From: Crossaster papposus
Taxonomy: Eukaryota > Echinodermata > Asteroidea > Velatida > Solasteridae
Assembly (NCBI GenBank): GCA_037893245.1
Contig: JBAIAA010000020.1
Span: 62,001 to 126,000, forward strand
Length of the DNA: 64,000 nt
Reading direction: 5' to 3'
Below, piece after piece: positions 1 through 11,238 of this stretch (positions are counted from its first letter, which is position 1; every line of letters starts with the position of its first letter). The notes beneath the pieces are model-generated. The model ran no database searches, had not been told where the DNA came from, and was given only the letters and a program-made list of their open reading frames with translations. A program made the translations under genes and the position numbers.

Positions 1-383
1 ACGGGGGAAATAAAGAAAAACATCAAACCCGGAAGTAACGGTATCGTCAAGGCCTTGCTCTTTCAGAGCACCAGGCTGGGACTCGTACGAGAGGGCGATA
101 CGAGGTTCATGTACACACGTACTACATGTACATGGCACGGTACAGAAGCAATGTGTGCATCATGTGTGCGCATGGTGTGTGGAACCGACCGTGGGCAGCG
201 ATCGCCCTGTCAGTACAAGGCGTGGAGGCTGAAACAGCACATGCTCATCCTTGTATTCAAGGCTAGTGTTACTGAGTTCCTCATGCTCTTGTTTGAAATG
301 AACCTGTTTCTAGTATATTCATTGCAACTTTGAGATTTTCAAGCAACAACAACTAATATCCCTTGATATGTCTTTCTGTGCAG
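1..383. other. intron or upstream flank
   Basis: No coding segment is recognisable here. The stretch ends in a pyrimidine-rich tract and CAG directly before the first cysteine-rich exon, so it is most likely intron of that gene. Confidence 0.5.
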
Positions 384-563
384 GTAATGAGTGCAGCTCC
401 GGCCATTACTGCGTCGCCGGCAGCAGCTCTGAGGAGGATTGCCCCCCAGGCACCTACCTGCCTTCCCAGAGGGCGAAAAACATCACTTACTGCCTGGAGT
501 GCGTCGGGGGACAGTACTGTGGGGCTAGTGGACTGGCTTATCCTGAAGGGAACTGCTCACGAG
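384..563 (+). CDS. exon of cysteine-rich ephrin-receptor-like repeat gene (intact)
   Basis: The exon is bounded by TGTGCAG and GAG|GTAGGT and is 180 nt long, phase 1-1. It encodes a cysteine module with motifs such as CSSGHYCVAG, CPPGTYLP and CLECVGGQYCG, including an N-glycosylation site (NIT). The spacing of CPxGxY and YC motifs matches GCC2-GCC3 / ephrin-receptor-like repeats found in secreted or receptor ectodomains. The family assignment rests on the motif pattern only. No signal peptide is in this window, so the gene starts further upstream. The next exon accepts phase 1, so the two can be spliced in frame. Confidence 0.75.
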
Positions 564-1168
564 GTAGGTCGATGATGGAGAAACGATCATTTAACTCTCC
601 TGGTCTTCTACACCTCGCAACCCTTCATAAAGTTAGCACCCGTCTGCATCTGTTGAATACTGCAGCAATCTCGAACTAGCTCACTGAATATAAACATTGC
701 AGGCTCGAGTTAAGGCCAGTTCATACTTATCGTGTATTAAGCGAATGCCGAACGAATTTGACTTCGGCAAATGTTGGCAGCGAGGGCTTTGTGAAGTTAA
801 AATGTGTTCATCATTTGTTATTTCTTTTGCAACGTAAAAACGGCAAGTGACATCACAAATTCGCGTTCGCTTTTGCTATTGCAGGCAGAAGACTCAAGTC
901 GACTCAACTCAACTCGAGTGAAGACTGATAGCACTTAAGTGCCAAAAATAAAAAGAAAACCTTCCCAAAAATATTTGCCATGATTTAAGGTGCAAAAGTG
1001 TTTTCACAACTGGATGTAAATTTAGATTTTTACGACTTGATCAAGGATGTGAATTTAAAGCATTTGGATGTGAATTTGATAAATCCTGCTAATGGCCGTG
1101 TCCGTTTTGAATGCAAAATCACACCATGTCCTTTCCTAGTGTAATAGTTTCTGTTTTAAACCCATTAG
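564..1168. other. intron
   Basis: Intron between two phase-1 exons. It holds unremarkable AT-rich sequence; nothing else is seen. Confidence 0.6.
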
Positions 1169-1390
1169 GTTTCTACTGCCCCGGCGGTCAGATTGTGCGT
1201 GAGCCCTTAGACTACCCTTGCCCTCCAGGCTACTACTGCAAGGAAGGTGTGGATGACAAAGTGCCCTGCCCGGCAGGAACGTACCAGGATGATCCGGAAT
1301 AGTGGACCTGCAAGACTTGCCCTGAAGGGTTCTACTGTGATGATACTGACAGGCCTATAGTAAACTACACGGCCTACATATGCCCTGAAG
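1169..1390 (+). pseudogene. exon of cysteine-rich gene with in-frame stop
   Basis: The exon has acceptor CCATTAG and donor GAAG|GTATGT and is 222 nt long, phase 1-1. It encodes FYCPGGQI, CPPGYYCKEG, CPAGTYQDD and CPEGFYCDDT, the same module as its neighbours. A TAG at 1300-1302 interrupts the frame between the GTYQDD and CKTCPEG motifs. The cysteine pattern continues in the same frame after it, so this is a single substitution in an otherwise whole exon. It could be a real null mutation or a sequencing error. Confidence 0.75.
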
Positions 1391-2224
1391 GTATGTAGAA
1401 AAACTGAACCTGTTAGACATACATGTAGTTGTTTTTCTTGATCCAGATGTTTTCTTAGTACCGTATTAATACCTTCCCGATTTTGATTTAAAAAAAAAAT
1501 CACCGCAAATACACGAAATTTTGAAGCAAGATGGACATTTTAAAGAATATAAATAATCAAAATCTAAAAAGCTCACAATACACCCCGAGGCCAATTTAGC
1601 CCTTTCTGCCCAGATCTGTCTTATTTTATCTCGCCTGAGCGAAGTTTAGAGACCATGCACTCACTATTTATGTACGATGTTCGTTCGTATGTATACATCA
1701 ATTTGGTTAAAGTTTTGAAAAAATTGGTCGTATGTATTGAAATCTAATTCCAATCAAATTTGGGTCATGGATGCAATATCATGGTTGTGGTAAAGTACTG
1801 AGGTCAAAGTTCAAGTTCTAAATCGGCTTGAATTGCAAAACTTGTCTCATTTTAAAACTCAGTTTAATTGCAAACAAACTTGGGTTGTACATGCAATATT
1901 GTCATTTTTACATAGTGGTCTTTTCAAAGGTCAAGTACTGAAGCAAATGGTCATTTGAGGTTAAGTTGTAAAAAGGGTTGTAAATGTAATTGTAAAATTG
2001 GCCTCGTTTGCAATCAAATCATAGATGCAATATAGAAACTTGCATGTAATGGTAATATACTTTGGTAAAATGTCATTTGAGGTCAAGTTTTAAAATAGGG
2101 TAATCGTGAAAGTAGGCGAGACTCGTGGTAAGAGGACCATTCTTGTGGACTGAACATGTGAATTAATACTTTGGTCATATTATATTACTGCTGTTTTTAT
2201 TAATCCATGTAATTATTAAACCAG
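1391..2224. other. intron with dispersed repeat
   Basis: From about 1620 to 2125 lies a degenerate repeat built on phrases like GGTCAAGTTTTAAAA and CAATCAAACTTGGGTC. Related text recurs near 7120-7290, 13690-13760 and 25120-25300. No coding capacity is seen. Confidence 0.5.
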
Positions 2225-2574
2225 GTCACTACTGCCCTAACGGAACCCAGCCGCCACTGAGTACCCCTGCCCTATTGGTACTTTCAACAACGCCACGGGC
2301 CTGGCTAGCTGGGAGCAGTGCGCCCCCTGCCTGGGCAGCTACCACTGCGGCCAGCCTGGACTGACTTTATTACCCCAACACCCGCTGTTCGGCGGGCTAC
2401 TTCTGTCGGATTAGGGCCGAGAGGGCCGCGCCTAACCAAGGTTCGGATGCCGGGATGTGCACGGCTGGTTACTACTGCCCCAGGGCACGACGGAACCTGC
2501 GGCGTGTCCCCGGGGGACGATTAGTAATGAGGAAGGGCTGATAAACATGACGGAGTGTGAACCGTGTCTGGCAG
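2225..2574 (+). pseudogene. exon of cysteine-rich gene with frameshifts
   Basis: Splice sites are good (AACCAG acceptor, GGCAG|GTAGGC donor), but the length of 350 nt is not a multiple of three, although both ends are phase 1. The module starts as GHYCPNGTQPP, continues in another frame as CPIGTFNNATGL and CLGSYHCGQPGL, then in yet another as CSAGYFC. At least two small indels are therefore needed to explain the pattern, one near 2260 and one near 2370. Confidence 0.7.
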
Positions 2575-3142
2575 GTAGGCTTTTTTTCGAAAATACAAAA
2601 ATTGCCATAGTATGAAGCCATTATAGCCATTGTATCTGCAATCCTAGAGATAGAGAAACTAATTTGCTGGAGTGCGACAAAAACCTTCAGATTTATTTAC
2701 AAAAACTGAAATTACAGACATAAGATATCTTATAGAAATGGGAGAGCAATTTTTGTGAATTAGTATCAAAGGAATCCTTAATATTTTGATAGTTTTCAAC
2801 ACACGCTAATTGCCCGAAACCTTTTTACGTTGTCAAAGTCTGAACATTCGAGCATGTAACATGTGCACGCTAGCTCCCACTTCATTCAATATATTTCTTG
2901 TTGTCTATCTAGCAGTGGGAACTAGTTGACGATTGCATGCAAACTAGCGTTATCGAATTAGAAAACAGAGTCGGGTGGGAATTTCATGGGGGGGGGGGGG
3001 GGGCAGAGATTCGTATTAAAAATACACTTTTTTATTAAAAAAAAAGACGCGGATGGTAATGAAAACATAAATTATTGGCCTTATCAGCACCACTTTATAA
3101 TTATTTCCTTTATAATTATTTCCTTTGATATCCACTGAACAG
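2575..3142. other. intron
   Basis: AT-rich intron with a G homopolymer at about 2989-3003. No other feature is seen. Confidence 0.55.
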
Positions 3143-3439
3143 GCCAGTACTGTGATGAAGATGCCCTCCTTGCCCCTGCCGGCTACTACCTCTCGGGCTT
3201 TTACTGCGGGCGTGGCTCGGACGACCGTCAGCAACACGTCTGCCCAGCCGGTCGGTACTGCGGCAACGGCACGTCGGTGCCTGAGAGGTGCCCCAGTGGA
3301 ACCTACTCCAACGACACCGGACTGAGCAACGTTTGGGAGTGCCGGGAGTGCCGGAACTGCACGGCCGGATGGTACTGCCGACAGGTCGGGCTGACTTTGG
3401 AGGAAGGACTGTGCATGGAAGGCTACTATTGCCCTGAAG
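3143..3439 (+). CDS. exon of cysteine-rich gene (intact, 99 codons)
   Basis: This is a phase 1-1 exon with acceptor TGAACAG and donor GAAG|GTAAGC. It is open throughout and encodes about two modules: YLSGFYCGRGS, CPAGRYCGNG, CPSGTYSNDTGL, CRNCTAGWYC and EGYYCPEG. Potential N-glycosylation sites (NGT, NDT, NCT) fit an extracellular protein. It is one of the best preserved exons and the best starting point for a homology search. Confidence 0.8.
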
Positions 3440-5535
3440 GTAAGCAGGATTAAAACAAAAAGAATTGTGTGTGTGACCAGACACCTCGTGACTCAAATCT
3501 GAGTACTTCCTGTTTACAGTTGGTTTGAATAGATCATCAGTTGTCTTAGAACAAGATGTCTTGCTGCATCCCTTCGGAATTCCTTACCTGGTGCTTGTTT
3601 CCCACAACCTATGATCTGCCGCACTTTAAGAAGAATGTTAATTTCAACCTTTAGTTTTCCTAAGTATCTTTTCTTCTTTTAATTTCTCTTGTAGTTCTGT
3701 ACCTAAAGTAGATTCTACGAGGATTGTTGATAAGTTCGTTGCCAGAAGGAGTCAGTTTTTGAAAATGAAACACATTTATTTTTCAACAGAGTCCCCTCTT
3801 ACATTAACACACGTAGTCCATCAGTCATGGAGCATGTAATTACCTTCAGTGTGGAAGCCATTGTCTTAGGCCCTCAGAAGGAGATCCACAGAATTAATTA
3901 CGTCATCATCTGAGGCAAAGTGGTGACCACCAAGCTCTTTCTACTTCGGGAAGAGGTAGTAGTCAGAGGGGTGCCAAATCAGGAGAATAGGACGGGTGTT
4001 TGACCAGTTCAAATCACAGAAATGCCAACCCTCCCGATTTTGCCAGAAGGCTCCCGGAAAATCAACTAAACTCCCGACCTTACGGGCACATAAGATATCC
4101 TCCCGGATTTGCAATATTAATGCGCCTTTATTTTTTGTATCAGCATTTTGTTTGCTTTCTGCGCACGCGCTGCCGTTCAATGCATTACAGCATGCACAGT
4201 TACCATACCAAGCATGCCGGTGCGGCCTGATGGAGCACTCGGTACACGGCTAGCTGCAGCGCGCCTGCATATACTTCTGTAGTAAGCCATTAACGTATGC
4301 ATGGTGCACAGTGATTACAATGAATGTACATGTACATGTGTACATTACATGTGGTACACGCAAGTCACAAAACCGGCGGAAACACAGTTTCGCGACTTGA
4401 CTTTACGTGAAAATCGGACTTCTTTTCCCTTTTGGTTAATCTCTCTCATGTGATCAGTTGCTGTCATAATTATCATACGTACGCATGCGCAATACTACCA
4501 ATGAGCCCAAATGAAAAAGCAACCAAGCAACTCTGTTCAACGTTCAACATGACGGAGACTATATTGAAAGCAAATAAAACGACTTAAAAATGTACTTTAC
4601 AAATCCTCCCTGACAACAGAATTCAAAAGTTGGCATCTCTAAAATCCACATTTCTGGTTGGCAGCCATGGCCACTGTGGTCATGTGGGCTGGAGCATTGT
4701 CCTGGCAGAAGAGCACCCCTCTTGTCAGTTTCCCACTTCAAATCTTTATGATATTCAGGAGATCTGCATAGTATTCCCTGTTGATATTGTGGCCCTTTTC
4801 AAACCTTCTGTGTAATCACTTAATGTAAAGTTGAACTGCACACAAATTCCGTGAAAAATGTATAGTTCATATTATTCTACCATAAGCTACAAACTTATCT
4901 TGTACAAATTGATTTGGACAAATGTGACCAGCTCTACAAAAAAAGTGTATTATGTCGCAACCAAAATTGAGTTATATACATGGTTGAAAAACCCACAATG
5001 TAAGCTTTCATTTGGTATATAATAGAGCTCTATAGCCGCTTTTATTTAAAAAATATGACGTGTTTACATATTTATTACTTCCTTGGAGTTTAAATTACAC
5101 AACTTAGAAAACGGGCTTTGAAATAGCCGGCTCTGTTGTACTACAACAGAACGATGTACACAAAATGGTATTTGTTCCCACTTTAATCATCAAAATCAAC
5201 ATTTCTTTGAATGAAACCTGAAACTGGAGGTATTGAAAATGTCATTCATGACAACAAATCACATTTTTATGAAATGTTTACCCTCTCAACGTTGAGCGGG
5301 CTATTACATGATAGTGCACAGCGCGACTTAATACACCTTTTTGTAGAGCCGGTCACAAATATGCATAAAAAAAACAGCATGAAAATCATGTGCAGGACCA
5401 GATTCCTCGTCACTGAATACAGATACTTCTTTTTGTACAGTTATTTGTTGGTTGTGATCCATTGCAATTATCTTCACTTCAATACTAAACTGTAATGCCA
5501 CAAATTTCTACAATTGATGTTTCTGTTTTTACTAG
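3440..5535. other. long intron
   Basis: This 2.1-kb intron contains the inverted-repeat element at 4923-5357 and a GC-richer stretch at about 4000-4400 with alternating ACATGTACATGTGTAC text. I do not recognise a gene in it. Confidence 0.55.
4923..5357. repeat. short inverted-repeat element (MITE-like)
   Basis: The left end TGTGACCAGCTCTACAAAAA and the right end are imperfect reverse complements (GACCAGCTCTAC against GACCGGCTCTAC). The similarity runs inward through GTGTATTA(T/A)GTCGC for about 40 bases. This is the layout of a small non-autonomous DNA transposon. Target duplications are not clear, so the exact ends are tentative. Confidence 0.55.
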
Positions 5536-5671
5536 GTTCTGACAGGCCCAACCCCGTCGAGTGTCCTATAGGACTGCACTGCCCAGCGGTCTCCCCGGAT
5601 CCCAAGGCCTGCCTGGCCGGTTACTACACGGACCGAACCACGCAGTATGAATGTAAGATATGCCCCAGAGG
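5536..5671 (+). CDS. exon of cysteine-rich gene (intact)
   Basis: Acceptor ACTAG and donor AGAGG|GTGAGC bound an open exon that enters in phase 1 and leaves in phase 2. It encodes CPIGLHCPA, CLAGYYTD and CKICPRG. The next exon begins with a single T followed by TTC TAC TGC, which restores the GFYC motif exactly. This supports both boundaries. Confidence 0.72.
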
Positions 5672-6446
5672 GTGAGCGTCATCATCTGTTGTTTTGTCAA
5701 ATATTGCTTTCAGGTTGTGGCCAATTTGGCTGATTAACGATAAAACAACCAAATTACTATGAAATCCCCCTGCTTGACTATAAGTAAATAACAGTCTCAA
5801 ACATCCTGTGAAATCGCGGCACCTGGTGTGCTGTCATTCTCAAAGAAAGTGAAATGTTTGTATTATATAGGTGATTCGCAGATATAGCCATCCAAAGTCA
5901 AAATATGGAGGGGTGGTCAATTTTAAGATTTTGCGCAATTTGGAAAACCTAAAGTCCTCCTCTACATATTCCCATTTTTTAGGTGCGATAATCGGAAATC
6001 TCTTAAATTACACTATTTTGCATAGTGTTTGCGCAGTTTAAGTGTTTGGATTAAAGTCCGTTATTGGTCTAATTAACGCGGTAATCAAATTAGGTCCTCG
6101 TAACTATCTCACAGTCTCGAAATTTGGATATTTTGTTGTTTATGCATTAGTTTCGTATGTGTGGAAATCTTCAAAAAAAAAAAATGATTAGAACAGAGCT
6201 GTTGCTATGCTCAACCAAACCTTACTTGTCCTGTTTTACAATCTTTTGCGTGTTTTGTGGACATTTAATCTAAAACAATTTCTGCTTATTAGATTCTTAT
6301 TTAACCTTTTTTTGTTTTAATTTTTCAAGAAGGACCTTTTAGAAGTATGATAAAGAACTGTTCCATTATTTTTTTAATTTTGGTTTCTATCCAAATCATC
6401 ATTTAAATTGTATTTTTTTCATTTTTCTGATATTGTCGTACAACAG
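5672..6446. other. intron
   Basis: AT-rich intron with long T tracts; nothing else is seen. Confidence 0.55.
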
Positions 6447-6609
6447 TTTCTACTGCCTGCCAGAGAATGAAACAGTCGGGAACCCAGATCTACAGCCAGG
6501 CATCACTGACTGCCCTGCTGGTTACTTTTGCACCAATGGCACCGGTCTAGATTGGAGTACCTGCCCAGCCGGTACATACAGTAACCAGACCAACTTGTAC
6601 AAACCGTGA
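6447..6609 (+). pseudogene. exon of cysteine-rich gene, truncated at its 3' side
   Basis: After acceptor CAACAG the frame gives FYCLPEN, CPAGYFCTNGTGLDW and CPAGTYSNQTN, then reaches TGA at 6607-6609. No usable donor is seen, and the second half of the module is missing. Repeats begin within 150 bases (a TTAA-bounded element at 6753), so the exon was probably cut by an insertion or deletion. Confidence 0.65.
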
Positions 6610-7313
6610 CTAACATGTCTGTCTAATGTCACCCCTATTAATCCAGTTGAAAGTTTTTTAGTATTCCTACTTTTTCTACTTTTTCTTTCTGGCTCCTATT
6701 TTTCTCCTATTTTTCGTACTATGTGACCGGTCACTCTCCCCATTATCCACACTTAAAGGTATAATACACCATTGGTAATTGCTTGAATTATCAGGAATGG
6801 GTGGATTTGGGGGAGTTGGTTGTATTTTATAGTAAATATCGTTTAACTGACCTGTCCGAAGTTTTACAATCATGGATGCTGAGAAAAGAGCAAGGAAAAT
6901 GGCGTTCGTTTTCAACCGGCGTTGGACAGTTGTTCTTTTTGTTCTTGTTCTTGTAATCCTGCAAGTGGTCTCGGTAACTTGAAATAATCCGGCGCGAATT
7001 GGTTAAACATGCACATTTTATCTAATATCCACATTTTATAGAGTCTGACATTCACGCTACACAGGATCATACTGATCGTTATCTGGATTGTTAAGGCTAA
7101 AACAAACGGCCCTAATATATGATTGTATAACTTGTCTCATTTGAAAACTTGAAGTCCAATTGCAATCAAACTTGGGTCATAGATGCAAAATGGAAACAGC
7201 CATGTGGGGGTCACATGCTGAGTGAAAAAGGTCATTGAGGTCAAGTTGTAAAATAGAGATATCGCGAAAATCATGGTTCGAGAACCGCCTTGTCCCTTTT
7301 AAGTAACCAATAT
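6610..7313. other. intron with repeat fragments
   Basis: This stretch contains the left part of a TTAA-flanked element (6753 to about 6945). It also has the end of a second TTAA family at about 6985-7003 (CCGGCGCGAATTGGTTAA) and a GGTCAAGTT-type repeat at about 7110-7290. Confidence 0.5.
6753..6945 (+). repeat. TTAA-flanked MITE family F2, 3'-truncated copy
   Basis: The copy begins TTAA-AGGTATAATACACC and continues with text shared with full copies at 28283-28650 and 59616-59961, for example ATTGGTAATTGCTTGAATTA and TTTAACTGACCTGTCCGAAG. It lacks the right terminal repeat. TTAA targets are typical of piggyBac- and Kolobok-type transposons. Confidence 0.6.
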
Positions 7314-8732
7314 CAGGCATGAGAATTCCCCGCCGTTCCGCGGTTTCCCGCTTTTTGGAGACCAAAATATGTCCTCTCCGAGTTCAATGTGAATCCGGTT
7401 CAAAATTGGGGGGGGGGTAGAGTTGGTCTAGGGTGATTTTTTATAAAGAGAAATTGTGGAAATATCATTGCTGCAATGCCCCGAGATTGGCACTTTTAAA
7501 TGCGCACGCGATTTCACGCAACGATCGGCACACAGCCTGCGGTTAACGTACATGACCATAATGATGATTTAGCACTCAGCAGCGCTGCATGACATGTACA
7601 ATAGCGATAAAAAGCTGTCCTGTGGACGTTTTCTAAAGGTTTTTTTCGTCTACGTTCCGGCTTCATGCAATTCACCATCCGAACTACACAGTGCGGAGCA
7701 TTCAAAACGACTAGAAAAAAGACTAGGGGGTGTCGCAATTGAGCAATTAGGAATACCCCTCTCTGGGTGTGGTCGCTGCATGTGTATGATACTGCAGTGA
7801 TACATATGTATCGGCAAAGTAAACCTCATGCGATATTGTGACGATCCCCTACATATATACAGCGTTTGGAAATGCTGTTGCTGATTGAGCGGCCATCGTG
7901 TTAACGCTTATTTGTGTACGTGAAGGAAAAACAGTTATAGTAAAATTATCGTGAAATATCGGAGGCATCCGACTTCAAAATGCCGAGATTTTTGGATAGA
8001 AATGAAGAACACTTCATACGGGAGTCGGATAAAGGTGTCAAAGAAAAATGGAAGTGGTCTTGGTTAGAGGCCGATGTGGATATTAAACTGCCTGGTAAAA
8101 GTGGTATTGCCGATAAAGTAAAGTGCAATCTCGGCGAGTTCGCCAAAAAGGTAGATATACCAGGGAAGTCGATGTGCACGCTTTGCAATAAACTGATCAA
8201 CTATGGAAATCGCGAGAAAAGTGCACTAAAAGCTCATGTTACCACAGCGGAACATGTAAATCTAGTGAAGATAAGAAGGACAAATTATGTCATTTTGATG
8301 CAGTTTGTATTGTAGTACTTGAGTCTGAGGTGAATCAGAATGATATTGGTTTTTGTTATTGTTTAAAATGGAAATCCACATCTCAAAATTCTCAAAATCT
8401 TCTCAAGAAATAACTCAAGAACTTAACATTTGTATCAATTGGTAACTTGTTATTATATAGTGATACATTTAGATTCTCAAGTGTCAATTGTGTTTATTTT
8501 TGCTGTTTAATAGGGCCTATGGACATTCAGATCTAAAAATTACATTGAAAATTGCTTAAAAATGCTACTTTTCAGTACCTAAATTGTCAAAATTTTCTAA
8601 AGGGGGCCCCGGCCCCCTGAAACCCCCGGCATGCCTCGCCTTCGGCTCAGGCCAAGCCTACAGCTTGATTGGGTCATTAATAGTGAATCGCTATTTTCCA
8701 GTTTTTTCTAACACAACCCATTCTCATGCCTG
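7314..8732. mobile_element. hAT-like DNA transposon, internally deleted
   Basis: The ends CAGGCATGAGAA and TTCTCATGCCTG are perfect 12-bp inverted repeats. They are directly flanked by CAATAT on both sides (7308-7313 and 8733-8738), a 6-bp target duplication. Inside is an open frame with a BED-type zinc finger, as in hAT transposases. The catalytic region is absent, so the element is not autonomous. Its right end touches the next cysteine-rich exon. Confidence 0.65.
7980..8315 (+). CDS. BED-type zinc-finger N-terminal fragment of a hAT transposase
   Basis: The frame starts at an ATG and gives 111 residues. It has a basic/aromatic start (KEKWKWSWLE) and a CTLC...H...H finger with C66, C69, H86 and H92, the spacing of BED fingers. 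The linker between PGKS and INYGN resembles hAT transposases of fish and invertebrates, as I recall them. BED fingers bind the transposon ends. Only the N-terminal portion is present, followed by AT-rich non-coding sequence, so any product would bind DNA but not cut it. Confidence 0.6.
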   Translation: MPRFLDRNEEHFIRESDKGVKEKWKWSWLEADVDIKLPGKSGIADKVKCNLGEFAKKVDIPGKSMCTLCNKLINYGNREKSALKAHVTTAEHVNLVKIRRTNYVILMQFVL

Positions 8733-9007
8733 CAATATTGCTCGTGACAACGCGGCCACGTCCTACAGCCTCCTCTGCGATGATGGCTACTGGTGCGACT
8801 CCGGTGTGGACCGAGCCAACCCCAACAACCCCTCGGAGAACAAGACCTACCCGGCCACTTGCCCGATCCTCGGGGGTCACACTGGGGTCGGCGGGGTGTG
8901 CCCGAGGGGCCACCGGTGTCCCCTGGGAACAGTGCTGCCGATTGGCTGCGAGGCTAGGGAGTACCAGGACCAGGAGGGACATGGGAGTTGTAAAGTGTGC
9001 CCTGAAG
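8733..9007 (+). CDS. exon of cysteine-rich gene, 5' border altered by hAT-like insertion
   Basis: The open frame encodes LLCDDGYWCDSGVD, GGVCPRGHRCPLG and CKVCPEG, then meets the donor GAAG|GTAAGC. The 5' border is uncertain. A possible acceptor (TTTTCCAG, ending at 8701) lies inside the hAT-like element, and another (TCCTACAG) lies further in. The host exon may thus now use a splice site supplied by the transposon. A cysteine-poor NPNNPSEN stretch separates two modules. Confidence 0.62.
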
Positions 9008-9091
9008 GTAAGCAGGAATTTAGTTTTGTTTACCCATTAATTTAAAAACTGCTATTAAAGCTCGCAAGGTTTGGTTAAAAGTAATATACAA

Positions 9092-10674
9092 CATCCCCGG
9101 TCCATCCCCGGTCCATCCCCGGTCCATCCCCGGTCCATCCCCGGTCCATCCCCGGTCCATCCCCGGTCCATCCCCGGTCCATCCCCGGTCCATCCCCGGT
9201 CCATCCCCGGTCCATCCCCGGTCCATCCCCGGTCCATCCCCGGTCCATCCCCGGTCCATCCCCGGTCCATCCCCGGTCCATCCCCGGTCCATCCCCGGTC
9301 CATCCCCGGTCCATCCCCGGTCCATCCCCGGTCCATCCCCGGTCCATCCCCGGTCCATCCCCGGTCCATCCCCGGTCCATCCCCGGTCCATCCCCGGTCC
9401 ATCCCCGGTCCATCCCCGGTCCATCCCCGGTCCATCCCCGGTCCATCCCCGGTCCATCCCCGGTCCATCCCCGGTCCACCCCCGGTCCACCCCCGGTCCA
9501 CCCCCGGTCCACCCCCGGTCCACCCCCGGTCCACCCCCGGTCCACCCCCGGTCCACCCCCGGTCCACCCCCGGTCCACCCCCGGTCCACCCCCGGTCCAC
9601 CCCCGGTCCACCCCCGGTCCACCCCCGGTCCACCCCCGGTCCACCCCCGGTCCACCCCCGGTCCACCCCCGGTCCACCCCCGGTCCACCCCCGGTCCACC
9701 CCCGGTCCACCCCCGGTCCACCCCCGGTCCACCCCCGGTCCACCCCCGGTCCACCCCCGGTCCACCCCCGGTCCACCCCCGGTCCACCCCCGGTCCACCC
9801 CCGGTACACCCCCGGTCCACCCCCGGTCCACCCCCGGTCCACCCCCGGTCCACCCCCGGTCCACCCCCGGTCCACCCCCGGTCCACCCCCGGTCCACCCC
9901 CGGTCCACCCCCGGTCCACCCCCGGTCCACCCCCCGGTCCACCCCCCGGTCCACCCCCCGGTCCACCCCCCGGTCCACCCCCCGGTCCACCCCCCGGTCC
10001 ACCCCCGGTCCACCCCCGGTCCACCCCCGGTCCACCCCCGGTCCACCCCCGGTCCACCCCCGGTCCACCCCCGGTCCACCCCCGGTCCACCCCCGGTCCA
10101 CCCCCGGTCCACCCCCGGTCCACCCCCGGTCCACCCCCGGTCCACCCCCGGTCCACCCCCGGTCCACCCCCGGTCCACCCCCGGTCCACCCCCGGTCCAC
10201 CCCCGGTCCACCCCCGGTCCACCCCCGGTCCACCCCCGGTCCACCCCCGGTCCACCCCCGGTCCATCCCCGGTCCATCCCCGGTCCATCCCCGGTCCATC
10301 CCCGGTCCATCCCCGGTCCATCCCCGGTCCATCCCCGGTCCATCCCCGGTCCATCCCCGGTCCATCCCCGGTCCATCCCCGGTCCATCCCCGGTCCATCC
10401 CCGGTCCATCCCCGGTCCATCCCCGGTCCATCCCCGGTCCATCCCCGGTCCATCCCCGGTCCATCCCCGGTCCATCCCCGGTCCATCCCCGGTCCATCCC
10501 CGGTCCATCCCCGGTCCATCCCCGGTCCATCCCCGGTCCATCCCCGGTCCATCCCCGGTCCATCCCCGGTCCATCCCCGGTCCATCCCCGGTCCATCCCC
10601 GGTCCATCCCCGGTCCATCCCCGGTCCATCCCCGGTCCATCCCCGGTCCATCCCCGGTCCATCCCCGGTCCATC
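9092..10674. repeat. 11-bp minisatellite, about 144 copies
   Basis: The unit is CCATCCCCGGT in the outer blocks (up to about 9474, and again from about 10263). In the middle block it is CCACCCCCGGT. Roughly six 12-bp variants with one extra C lie at about 9929-10000, and a single A variant at about 9804. Because 33 bases (three units) contain no stop on either strand, all six-frame translations are open. These are not genes. The array lies inside an intron. Confidence 0.95.
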
Positions 10675-10696
10675 ACAAGCTTCTCAAATCAACCTA

Positions 10697-10797
10697 GACT
10701 TGTGATTTCACTTGTGATTTCACTTGCGATTCACTTGCGATTCACTTCCGATTCACTTGCGATTCACTTGCGATTCACTTGCGATTCACTTGCTATT
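10697..10797. repeat. second 11-bp minisatellite
   Basis: About nine units of CACTTGCGATT, with 12-bp variants CACTTGTGATTT at its start. It begins only about 20 bases after the larger array and has the same unit length but an unrelated sequence. Confidence 0.85.
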
Positions 10798-10882
10798 GAA
10801 TGAACCTACTTTAGTCAGTTTTTTAGTCAGTCAATAAACAAAAGTTTCTCTCATTCCAATTTGTTTTTCTTTTTGGCCCCAG

Positions 10883-11099
10883 GCTTTTTCTGCCTGGCCA
10901 ACTCCACCGACTTCGTTGATAACGTCTGCCCGACGGGCCACTACTGTCCCAACGGCACCACAAGGTCCAACGAGTTCCCCTGCCCACCGGGGACTTTCAA
11001 CGCCCTACCCCAGCAGATTGACGACGTGGCCTGAGTGGTGTGCACAGCTGGATCATACTGCATGGGCACTGGCAACGACGCGCCTACGTCCAACTGCAG
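10883..11099 (+). pseudogene. exon of cysteine-rich gene with in-frame TGA
   Basis: Acceptor GGCCCCAG and donor TGCAG|GTAGTC bound a phase 1-2 exon encoding FFCLANSTD, CPTGHYCPNGT, CPPGTFNAL and CTAGSYCMGTG. A TGA at 11032-11034 lies between the GTFNALPQQ and CTAGSYC motifs, with the cysteine pattern intact on both sides. A single point change (for example from TGG or CGA) would explain it. Confidence 0.72.
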
Positions 11100-11238
11100 G
11101 TAGTCCTGCAGATTCTTAAATATAGGTTGATACATGTTGGCAATTTCATTGTTACAGACATTATGCTCAGAGCCTACTAATTGACTTGGCCCATAAATAT
11201 CCATGAGATGTAATAATAATTCCCTCCTTTTCTCACAG

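Noticed and set aside
3941..4253. Overlapping open frames on both strands
   Set aside because: No motif, no splice support and a composition like the surrounding intron. They are mirror frames of one another.
9020..10705. Four long open frames over the 11-bp minisatellite (PGPSPVHPRSI or GWTGDGPGMD repeats)
   Set aside because: They are open in several frames on both strands only because three units (33 bp) lack stop codons. The array lies in an intron, and no frame has a sensible unique domain.
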